In this document: one piece after another, positions 24,347 to 31,047 of the stretch
How the letters are laid out: each line of letters opens with the position of its first letter
Position numbering within the stretch: the stretch's first letter is position 1
DNA from: an uncultured Lachnospiraceae bacterium
GTDB taxonomy: Bacteria > Bacillota > Clostridia > Lachnospirales > Lachnospiraceae
Direction of reading: 5' to 3'
Length of the DNA: 31,553 nucleotides
Assembly: GCA_947631755.1 (NCBI GenBank)
Contig: CANRMO010000002.1
Coordinates: 1-31,553 of the forward strand
The notes under the pieces: model-generated
What the model saw: only the letters and a program-made list of their open reading frames with translations
The model's database searches: none
Told to the model about the DNA's origin: nothing
Made by a program: the position numbers and the translations under genes

Positions 24347-24505
24347 GTTCAGAACAAAAAGTTTCGCCCATGATTTATCCATGAAACCACGAGCGTCACG
24401 CTTCGCGAGACTGCTCGGTGTTCGCATAGCCAACGTAGTTGGCATTGGCGCTCGGATCGTCTTGTGCAAGCACAGACATTTCCTCACTTTGCCTTCGCGC
24501 ACATT
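24347..24505 (-). other. Structured intergenic element, possibly a dispersed repeat or RNA
   Basis: Between a terminator and the transporter promoter. It holds three stem-loops in a row: GCCAAC-GTA-GTTGGC (24429-24443); TGTGC-AA-GCACA (24463-24474); and a two-part stem at 24390-24417 (outer CGAGC/GCTCG, inner TCACGC/GCGAGA with one mismatch, loop TTC). A 69-codon frame crosses it on the minus strand, but the pairing and lack of a ribosome site argue for a non-coding element. I recall similar sequences near genes in Lachnospiraceae genomes; a second copy is not in this window. Confidence 0.4.
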
Positions 24506-24510
24506 GAAAA

Positions 24511-24533
24511 GCCCCCCGGACTCTCCGGGGGGC
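24511..24533 (-). terminator. Intrinsic terminator of the GH43 lipoprotein unit
   Basis: GCCCCCCGGA (24511-24520) and TCCGGGGGGC (24524-24533) make a perfect 10-bp GC stem with a 3-base loop, followed by TTTTC on the minus strand, 7 bases after the small membrane-protein stop codon. Confidence 0.95.
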
Positions 24534-24540
24534 GTCATTT

Positions 24541-24831
24541 TCACTCCGCCATATAACGGGCGATGCGATTTTCCCGCACTCTTCTCCGTATCATATAGAT
24601 CAGGTACAGGATAGAGGATATCACAGTCAGCACAACCGAGTACCTGAGCAGCGACTCAAAGGTAACTTTCCAATAACTCAGCAGCACAAGGGACGCAAAC
24701 AACAGCATCACAAGCCAGTAGACAAACGCGATACCTGTCACAAGCACCCATCCCGCGATATCTTTCAGCCACTCAATGGCCAGGTTATCCGGGCTCCAGT
24801 TATGTTTCCCGGTCGATCTCTTTTTAGCCAA
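24541..24831 (-). CDS. Small two-helix membrane protein of unknown function
   Basis: 96 residues with a basic N-terminus, two membrane helices (about 28-53 and 63-83) and an Arg-rich end (RRRVRENRIARYMAE). The start codon is TTG, overlapping the GH43 lipoprotein stop by 8 bases, with GGGGAG 9 bases upstream; no ATG is available. No family is recognised. Coupling to the lipoprotein gene suggests a partner role at the membrane. A terminator follows directly. Confidence 0.7.
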   Translation of the reverse strand: MAKKRSTGKHNWSPDNLAIEWLKDIAGWVLVTGIAFVYWLVMLLFASLVLLSYWKVTFESLLRYSVVLTVISSILYLIYMIRRRVRENRIARYMAE

Positions 24832-26407
24832 AATACTTCACTCCCCATACACTCTCATTGTTTCCCACAGCAGAGAACGTCATACACTCCGTCCCCGCCT
24901 CGTCTTTCATCTTGCAGAACACACCACTGTACTCCACATCATTATAGGTAATGTGCATACAATAACTGTCTTTTTTCTGTGTCCAGGTTCCTGTGACATC
25001 TTTCCCGAACACATTGCCGCCCTCGGTCAGCACCAGCTTAAAGGGAAGCGCAATATCCGCGCTGATCTTCGTTCCCTGGTTGATAACATAGTACTCTCCC
25101 ACAACCTCATCCTTACTGTAACCTTTCTCGGCAGCCGTCTCACCGTCTGTCTGGTAGGGCAGCATACACGGCCACCCCTCTTCGTTCGTGAGATACTGGT
25201 GTACGCGCGGCTCATGGAACTCGCCTTTTTTCTCAAAGCGCGTGTGGTTTACAACATAGCGCTTCCCGTCCTTGTCAGCGAACGCCGAGTTGTGGCCTGT
25301 GGCCATATAACCCATAGTCAGCGATGGGAGCAGGTAGTTCCCGGACAGCTTCAGCCCAAAATAAGACGGATTTCCGGCACCGGGTTTCGGAGCTTTCCCG
25401 TTCATATCCACATATTCTCCGTCGGGGGTCTTCGAGCGGAATACACGGATCTGGTATCCGCCAGTTCTTGTAAGGCCTCCGTACGACACATAGAGATAAT
25501 AATAATCACTTGCCTTATCATACATGATATAGGGCGCCTCGATGGATGTGTGCCCGCCTCCGATCAGCCGTTTGCCGAAATAGGGATCCACATCGTTTTC
25601 CGGATCTGCTTCCGGGCGTATCACCTTGCCAGTCGCCTCGTCAATCTCCAGTATAAATATCCCGCCGGACCAGGAACCATACGTCATCCACATCCTGCCA
25701 TCTTTGTCCCAGAAGATCGTGGGATCAATCGCATTGGGCCACTCTGTGTTCTTATATGTGATGCCCTCATTTGTCATATACGTGTTTTTCGCGTGGTCTT
25801 CACTCACATAATCCAACACATCTGTCTTGTCAATATTGCTCATATTAAAGCCGGAATACACAAGATTCCCCTGCCACTCAAACGGCCCCTCCGGGCTGTC
25901 CGATGTCGCATAACATACCGTAGAGGCACAGAACGTGGACGTTGTGCACAGATACATGTAATATTTGCCCGCCTTCTCACTGTATTTGACATCCGGCGCC
26001 CACACGTGTGTCGTCCCGTCGTCTGTCGGGATCGGGCTTGTTTTTTTGCCCGTGAGGACAAATGGCTTTTCGTTTTTAAGGATCTTTCCATAAACCGGAT
26101 TGCTCTCTGAATAGCCGCTGGCCCCTACCGTTATCGTCTCCCACTTCTTCAGATCACTTGATTTTGCTGCCGTCATATGAGACCCATATATATAATAAGT
26201 GCCATCTTTCTCCATGATCGACGGGTCGTGGACGCTCGGCCCCGCTTTGTACTCAGAAAGCTTGATCCCATCATAATTAACAGAAAAATCCGTTTTCAGA
26301 GCCGCTTTCTCCTCCTGTGCGATCTCTTCTTTTGATTTCCCACACCCCGTCAGCAGCAGCGCAGTAACTGTCGCAATACTTACCACTGCTCTCACACTCT
26401 TTTTCAT
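24824..26407 (-). CDS. GH43 (subfamily 5-like) arabinanase lipoprotein
   Basis: 527 residues. The signal peptide ends in a lipobox (LLTGC, Cys22), so the enzyme is tethered outside the cell. The propeller shows Asp61 in VHDPSI, Asp228 in NAIDPT and Glu290 in IEAPYI, plus YGSWSGGI and TGHNSA, as in arabinan endo-1,5-alpha-L-arabinanases. A C-terminal beta domain (from about 425) matches that of the cytoplasmic GH43 at 6879-8231. An insertion of about 35 residues (about 185-220, KTDVLDYVSEDHAKNTYM) precedes the NAID motif. AAGGGGG lies 6 bases before the ATG. It likely cuts arabinan at the surface to supply the two importers. It is transcribed divergently from the c-di-GMP enzyme. Confidence 0.92.
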   Translation of the reverse strand: MKKSVRAVVSIATVTALLLTGCGKSKEEIAQEEKAALKTDFSVNYDGIKLSEYKAGPSVHDPSIMEKDGTYYIYGSHMTAAKSSDLKKWETITVGASGYSESNPVYGKILKNEKPFVLTGKKTSPIPTDDGTTHVWAPDVKYSEKAGKYYMYLCTTSTFCASTVCYATSDSPEGPFEWQGNLVYSGFNMSNIDKTDVLDYVSEDHAKNTYMTNEGITYKNTEWPNAIDPTIFWDKDGRMWMTYGSWSGGIFILEIDEATGKVIRPEADPENDVDPYFGKRLIGGGHTSIEAPYIMYDKASDYYYLYVSYGGLTRTGGYQIRVFRSKTPDGEYVDMNGKAPKPGAGNPSYFGLKLSGNYLLPSLTMGYMATGHNSAFADKDGKRYVVNHTRFEKKGEFHEPRVHQYLTNEEGWPCMLPYQTDGETAAEKGYSKDEVVGEYYVINQGTKISADIALPFKLVLTEGGNVFGKDVTGTWTQKKDSYCMHITYNDVEYSGVFCKMKDEAGTECMTFSAVGNNESVWGVKYFG

Positions 26408-26439
26408 GAAATACCCCCTTAAACATAAAATTTAGATTA

Positions 26440-26468
26440 ATTATATCAAAACCACTAAAAAGAATCAA
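26440..26468 (-). promoter_or_regulatory. SigA promoter of the GH43 lipoprotein
   Basis: TTGATT (26463-26468), 17 bases, TATAAT (26440-26445) on the minus strand; the ATG is 32 bases further on. Confidence 0.8.
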
Positions 26469-26507
26469 TGATAAGTGCAAAAAATTATGTATTTTTTCAA
26501 CAAGATA

Positions 26508-26516
26508 TGTTATACT
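26508..26516 (+). promoter_or_regulatory. Extended -10 promoter of the GGDEF-EAL-LamG gene
   Basis: TGTTATACT on the plus strand, an extended -10 element without a good -35 box (TGTATT at the right spacing), about 65 bases before the ATG at 26582. Confidence 0.45.
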
Positions 26517-26581
26517 GTACATGTGCACCGTGAATATGGTATACAAATGGTGATTTTTGTTACATAAAAAGGGGAATCTGC

Positions 26582-28516
26582 ATGAATAATATTGAACGGG
26601 ACTATCTGACTGGCCTCGCCAACAGGCGCGGCTTATATGATTATTACAGTTCACTTGACAGAAATAACTCAATTCACGCTATGTTCATTGATATTGATAA
26701 CTTTAAGCGCGTCAATGATATTTATGGACACAGCATGGGCGACAAGCTCCTGATTGAAATCAGCCATCTGATCCAGAAGTACAGCACCGGCTTTACTTCG
26801 CGTATCGGAGGGGATGAGTATGTCGTACTGCTCAATGGAGCCATTGCCCTCAACCGCATTGAGGAGATCGCCAAAGAACTGATTGAAAATATGGGCCAGA
26901 TTAATTTCCGCACGGACATTCTCTCCCTTGTCTCCCTCAGTGTCGGTATCGTGTTCGACCAGCCGGCCTCCCAGCCGCTGGATGACATTCTCGCCAAATG
27001 CGACGCCGCCATGTACCAGGCGAAATACGACGGGAAAAACCGTTACACAATCTATCAGTCCTACGACAAGACATTTGAGATCAGCAGAAATATTGAGGCA
27101 GAAATGGAGAGCGCACTGGAAAACGGGGAATTTCAGGTCTATCTTCAACCCAAGGTCAACATGATCTCCAGTAAATTGTGCGGCGCCGAGGCGCTCTCCC
27201 GCTGGGTCCACCCGGTCGACGGGCTCCGCGCGCCCTGCATATACATTCCTCTCTTTGAGAAAAACGGATTTATCTCGAAACTTGATATGTACATATACGA
27301 GGAAGCCTGCAGGATCAAGGCATCCTGGGCCGGTCAGCCCTATGCCCACATCCCGGTTTCCGTCAACATGTCCCGGCTCCATCTCTACAATAAACATTTT
27401 GTACAGGAACTGGAAGATATCGCCAGAAAATATGGCATCCCCAACGATGAACTGGAGCTTGAGATCACGGAGAACACCTTTATCAAAGACAACGCCGAGC
27501 TGATCCGGGTCATCGACCTGCTCCAGTCAAAGGGATTTCATGTGTCCATAGATGATTTCGGCTCTGGTTTTTCCGCGCTGAACCTCTTAAAAGACCTGTC
27601 CGTGGACACAATCAAACTGGATAAAGGATTTCTACAGGCCTCCTCCAATTCCAGCCGGGGCAAAAAGGTGATCCGCAGCGTGATCATGATGTGCCGCGAC
27701 TTAAAAATCGACATTGTCACTGAGGGCGTCGAGACGAAAGAACAGGTGGATTTTATCACAAAGTGCGGCTGCCTGGTAGCCCAGGGATTTTATTACGCAA
27801 AACCGCTCCCCCTGGACGAATTTATCACATTTGCAAATGAATATATCAACAATAACGACTCTGACTACACATTCCGCTTTAATGGGAATCTGCTCTCAGA
27901 GGACGGGGAAAAGGAAGCTTTCATGAACGGCGATGGGTTCTCATATGTACAGGGAATTTTCTCCGACTCCAAAGCCCTGCACTTTCCCGGCGGCGACATT
28001 GGCAAAAATACCATTTTTCTCCCGCCGGAATCCCTTCTCAGCGATAGTTTTACTATATCCATGTGGATCCGCCCCGAGAAGCTCCACCAGTGGTGTGCCG
28101 CTATGTATATCCGCTACGAGACAGGATTTACCTCCCTTGTCCCCTATGCCTGGGAAGGGCACTCCTGTTTCCGGATCCACTATTCCAGCGAGATCAACGG
28201 GTGGCATGACGCCAGCGCACTGAAGCTCCGCGCAAATCTGTGGTGGCATTTTGTTGTCACCTATAACTCCCGCACGGAAATTTCCACCGTGATCATAAAC
28301 GGCGATGTAGTGAGCAGGCTGGAAAACGCCCCCTCCAACCATATCGCAAAGGGAATTGAAGTGGGGGGCGATATTTTCCAGCCATCCTTTGTCGGTGACA
28401 TATGCGAAATCGTCATCTATAATGAGACAAAAGATTTTGAATTTATAAAAGAAATGCATGAAGCTTACGTGAATAATGAAAAATTTGTGGGCGGGCCGAT
28501 CCAGCAGGTGATCTAA
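26582..28516 (+). CDS. Soluble GGDEF-EAL protein with C-terminal LamG-like domain
   Basis: 644 residues, no signal or membrane segment. The GGDEF domain starts at the first residues (DYLTGLANRR) and has GGDEY at 76-80 (Tyr for Phe); no RxxD inhibitory site precedes it. The EAL domain reads EALSRW at 203-208, keeping VNMS (Asn262), ITEN, DDFGSGFS (324-331), KLDKGF, EGVE (381-384) and QGF, so phosphodiesterase activity is likely and cyclase activity possible. From about 455 a LamG/concanavalin-like jelly roll follows (SFTISMWIRPEK; WWHFVVTYNS; IEVGGDIF), usually a sugar-binding fold of secreted proteins. A ribosome site AAGGGG precedes the ATG. It probably links c-di-GMP turnover to an intracellular ligand, perhaps a sugar imported by the neighbouring system (inference). 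Confidence 0.9.
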   Translation: MNNIERDYLTGLANRRGLYDYYSSLDRNNSIHAMFIDIDNFKRVNDIYGHSMGDKLLIEISHLIQKYSTGFTSRIGGDEYVVLLNGAIALNRIEEIAKELIENMGQINFRTDILSLVSLSVGIVFDQPASQPLDDILAKCDAAMYQAKYDGKNRYTIYQSYDKTFEISRNIEAEMESALENGEFQVYLQPKVNMISSKLCGAEALSRWVHPVDGLRAPCIYIPLFEKNGFISKLDMYIYEEACRIKASWAGQPYAHIPVSVNMSRLHLYNKHFVQELEDIARKYGIPNDELELEITENTFIKDNAELIRVIDLLQSKGFHVSIDDFGSGFSALNLLKDLSVDTIKLDKGFLQASSNSSRGKKVIRSVIMMCRDLKIDIVTEGVETKEQVDFITKCGCLVAQGFYYAKPLPLDEFITFANEYINNNDSDYTFRFNGNLLSEDGEKEAFMNGDGFSYVQGIFSDSKALHFPGGDIGKNTIFLPPESLLSDSFTISMWIRPEKLHQWCAAMYIRYETGFTSLVPYAWEGHSCFRIHYSSEINGWHDASALKLRANLWWHFVVTYNSRTEISTVIINGDVVSRLENAPSNHIAKGIEVGGDIFQPSFVGDICEIVIYNETKDFEFIKEMHEAYVNNEKFVGGPIQQVI

Positions 28517-28537
28517 AAAATCTTTAAGGCGCCGGAA

Positions 28538-29545
28538 TCAGTCCAGATATTTCGGGTGCATCAGTGTGCCTTTCTCAAAGTTGTATTCCGGTGTCTCCAT
28601 AGGATACCGGATCTCGTCCAGATAATACCAGGGATTTTCTATATGGGCCGGATTCTTCAGCACATGGAACTGCTGCGCCGGCATAAAACCCTGTCCGAGA
28701 AGGACAGCCCTCTTTCCCTCCGCATTTTCTGCCATATCCACAACTATAACCGTGTGGCCCGGTGATTCCCCCTGTAAAAAAATGTCACCAATCTCTATGT
28801 TCGAGAGCTTTGTCTTTTTACATTCGTTTTTCAGCGAAAGCGTACTCGAATAAGCAAACACCATTCTCAGATACTTTTTAAAATTTTCATAGGAATCGTC
28901 ATAGGGACTGTTCTCCGTCCAGGTAGTGGCGCCTGCGCCGACCTGAATCCTCCACCCCTCACGCCATTTTGTATACTCCGCCCGGAATCCATCCACAAAC
29001 TGAAAACTGATCTGGTCATACATTTTCTTTTCCCACATATATTCCGCGTAGACTCTTATAACGGTGTCCGCGCACTGCTGGAGGTTCTCCTTTTCCAGAG
29101 GCAGCTTAAAAACTGCCGCATGGGCGTCCTGGTTCGCCTTGTCACTGCCGTCATACAGCTTTACTTTTGCGCCGTCTTTCTTCAATTCATAATTTCTCAA
29201 AAATTCACCGAGGCTGCCTTTTTCCTCCGCCGTCCGAAAAAATCCCTTTGGCGGATTAATCCTGGCCGCCAGCGTAGTACCCCCCGGGTTCATGATCGTG
29301 CCATTTCCGACGGTCATTGTTCCTTTCACAGCGGCCCCGGTCACTGCACCGCCGCTCACCGGGCCGTAAAATACCTTGGATCCACCCACCGCTTCACCGG
29401 ACACGGCGGAACCCGTCACAGCAATCTCCATCTCCCTCCCCCATGAAAAGGGATGAAGTGCCACCATAACTAACACAAGCACAACTCCCCCGAGAATTGC
29501 CGCTATAATGATCGCCTGTCTCTCTGTCATTCTTCCTTCTGACAT
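28538..29545 (-). CDS. DUF4846 family membrane-anchored protein
   Basis: About 335 residues. ATG at 29545 with GAGGG 5 bases upstream is preferred; a GTG at 29557 overlapping the previous stop is the alternative. One membrane helix (about 11-30) is followed by a linker of Gly/Ala/Val/Ser repeats (TGSAVSG, VSGGAVTGAAV; about 44-72). The exported part matches DUF4846: FFRTAEEKGSLGEFLRNYEL, LQQCADTVIRVYAEYMW, a SYENFKKYLRMVFAYSSTLSL region, and GDIFLQGESPGHTVIVVDMA with a His that could be catalytic. The function is unknown. It converges with the c-di-GMP gene and follows the 250-aa protein by 8 bases. Confidence 0.82.
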   Translation of the reverse strand: MSEGRMTERQAIIIAAILGGVVLVLVMVALHPFSWGREMEIAVTGSAVSGEAVGGSKVFYGPVSGGAVTGAAVKGTMTVGNGTIMNPGGTTLAARINPPKGFFRTAEEKGSLGEFLRNYELKKDGAKVKLYDGSDKANQDAHAAVFKLPLEKENLQQCADTVIRVYAEYMWEKKMYDQISFQFVDGFRAEYTKWREGWRIQVGAGATTWTENSPYDDSYENFKKYLRMVFAYSSTLSLKNECKKTKLSNIEIGDIFLQGESPGHTVIVVDMAENAEGKRAVLLGQGFMPAQQFHVLKNPAHIENPWYYLDEIRYPMETPEYNFEKGTLMHPKYLD

Positions 29546-29553
29546 CTTTGCCC

Positions 29554-30306
29554 TCACTTCTTTTCTTCTTTTTTGTAATATCCGGTACAGAGTTTTCCCT
29601 GATAGATATAATATGGCATAACTTCTTCCCTGCCATCCTGCTTCCTCATGATCATGTTCCCTTTTCTCTCATACGTTCCGGTAGTAATGTCATTCGTATC
29701 GTCCCCCGTGAGTCCGGCAGAATAGCGGGTAATCCTCTGGGAATACGTCCCATCCTTTTTAAATTCTATCTCGACCCTGCTCTTGTCCTGCACTTCATTG
29801 ACAAATGTCTTGTCAAATGTCTTTTTATCCGGCACCTCATCGTCGAACATTGCGTTCTCAGATACCAGATAATCCCCGTCGCGAAACAGCGTATTTTTCT
29901 TTCCATCCTTATCCACCGCTTCGATGCTCTCTTTCCCCTCTTTGTAGGTTCCCCGATGAAGTTCACTCTTGGAATCGCCCGCCACAAGAAACTCTTTATA
30001 CGTTCCCTTTTTATAATAGAACTCCATATAGAAAGCGCTCCCGCTGTTCTCATCCCCGTTTCCCTCCGAGATAACGCAGGAATACCGGATGATATCCGCC
30101 TCGTCCATCTCTTCCTCTTCTTCCGCGGACACCGCGCTTCCCGTCGCGGGCGCTTCTGTCGCCGCCGGCCTGCCCACCACACCGCGCTGCTTCATTTCGC
30201 TGTAAACAGCCACTGTAACCGATCCGGCCAGGGCAATCGCAAACCCAGCCAGCACAACAGTCATCCCTATATTCATCCATCGGTTTTTCTTTCCTTTTTT
30301 GCTCAC
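29554..30306 (-). CDS. Membrane-anchored protein of unknown function (250 aa)
   Basis: Basic N-terminus, one membrane helix (about 12-35), then a linker with ATGSAVSA (54-61) and a glutamate run. The rest (about 70-245) is beta-rich, with repeated strand pairs such as FYMEFYYKKGTYKEFL, VEIEFKKDGTYSQRI and ITTGTYERKGNMIM. The strand-turn pattern resembles lipocalin-like META or DUF5640-type barrels, which I cannot confirm. It ends in a lysine-rich tail. It forms a two-gene operon with DUF4846, and both share the same linker motif. The ATG is preceded by GGAAGAGGGAGA. A promoter lies about 155 bases upstream, with a palindromic repeat in the leader. Confidence 0.7.
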   Translation of the reverse strand: MSKKGKKNRWMNIGMTVVLAGFAIALAGSVTVAVYSEMKQRGVVGRPAATEAPATGSAVSAEEEEEMDEADIIRYSCVISEGNGDENSGSAFYMEFYYKKGTYKEFLVAGDSKSELHRGTYKEGKESIEAVDKDGKKNTLFRDGDYLVSENAMFDDEVPDKKTFDKTFVNEVQDKSRVEIEFKKDGTYSQRITRYSAGLTGDDTNDITTGTYERKGNMIMRKQDGREEVMPYYIYQGKLCTGYYKKEEKK

Positions 30307-30324
30307 TGTCTCTCCCTCTTCCTT

Positions 30325-30391
30325 AGGAACTGTTTAGAAATAACTTTGCATTTCCCGAAGCAAATTTAAAAGTTATTTCGTGTCAGTTCCT
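30325..30391. repeat. Palindromic repeat element, full copy
   Basis: Terminal inverted repeat AGGAACTG (30325-30332) and CAGTTCCT (30384-30391), plus inner arms GAAATAACTTT (30337-30347) and AAAGTTATTTC (30369-30379). It can fold into a long hairpin in the leader of the 250-aa protein. The right half occurs again at 3362-3396. It resembles a miniature inverted-repeat element. Confidence 0.75.
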
Positions 30392-30459
30392 TTTCTTCCG
30401 TCCGCCATATAAGTCATGTCATAAGGCCCTTCGCGGCAGCTTTTTTTCTCATGTTATCA

Positions 30460-30488
30460 AGTATAACACAAATCTCTGGCATAGGCAA
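30460..30488 (-). promoter_or_regulatory. SigA promoter of the 250-aa protein/DUF4846 unit
   Basis: TTGCCT (30483-30488), 17 bases, TATACT (30460-30465) on the minus strand. The transcript would have a leader of about 150 bases containing the palindromic repeat. Confidence 0.7.
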
Positions 30489-30525
30489 TTTACATACCGG
30501 GTTTTCGTTTTAAAATTTTATCCTG

Positions 30526-31047
30526 TCAGAGACCTGTCAATAGGATCGCAGCTACTGCCCCGGCCACGGTAGCTGTCAGCGCGCCCGCCAGAGTGTAACG
30601 GCTCTTTGTCACCTTCGCCGTCATAAAATAGACACTCATCGTATAAAAGATCGTCTCCGAACAGCTCATGAGAACAGAGGCCAGCGTTCCAAGATAAGAA
30701 TCCGTTCCGTATGTTTTATATACATCAAGGAGGAGACCGGTAGCTGCCGAGGAAGAAAACATTTTCACGATGAACAGCGGCAGAAGTTCTCCCGGAAAAT
30801 GGAGAAATTGCACCACAGGGGCGAGCACACCGCCCAGCCACTCCATAAAGCCGGATTCCCTCAGGATCCCCACACCTACCATCAAACCGACCAGGGTGGG
30901 CATGATCTTATATACCGTCAGAAAACCATCCTTCGCCCCCTCGATAAATTCATCGAAAATATCCACTTTCCGGCACATTCCGTAACCGATCAGATAAATG
31001 ATCACAAACGGGATCATGCAGTCAGAAATGTAATATAAAAGTTTCAC
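30526..31047 (-). CDS. spmB: Spore maturation protein B
   Basis: 173 residues, close to the family length. Hydrophobic throughout, with several membrane helices. FIEGAKDGFLTVYKIMPTLVGLMVGVGILRESG and FPGELLPLFIVKMFSSSAATGLLLD are the nucleoside-recognition (Gate)-type segments of SpmB, which with SpmA supports dehydration of the spore core. The start is GTG, overlapping the SpmA stop by 4 bases (GTGA). No terminator is evident after it. Confidence 0.93.
   Translation of the reverse strand: MKLLYYISDCMIPFVIIYLIGYGMCRKVDIFDEFIEGAKDGFLTVYKIMPTLVGLMVGVGILRESGFMEWLGGVLAPVVQFLHFPGELLPLFIVKMFSSSAATGLLLDVYKTYGTDSYLGTLASVLMSCSETIFYTMSVYFMTAKVTKSRYTLAGALTATVAGAVAAILLTGL

Noticed and set aside
24335..24544. 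A 69-codon minus-strand frame
   Set aside because: It runs across the terminator and three stem-loops, has no ribosome site, and reads like translated structured repeat.
24776..26110. A 444-codon open frame on the plus strand
   Set aside because: It is the antisense of the GH43 lipoprotein gene, whose catalytic motifs and ribosome site are clear; the plus frame has no domain or ribosome site.
4223..26407. Catabolite (cre) sites near the sugar promoters
   Set aside because: I looked in the main intergenic gaps and found no stretch matching the cre consensus well enough to report.
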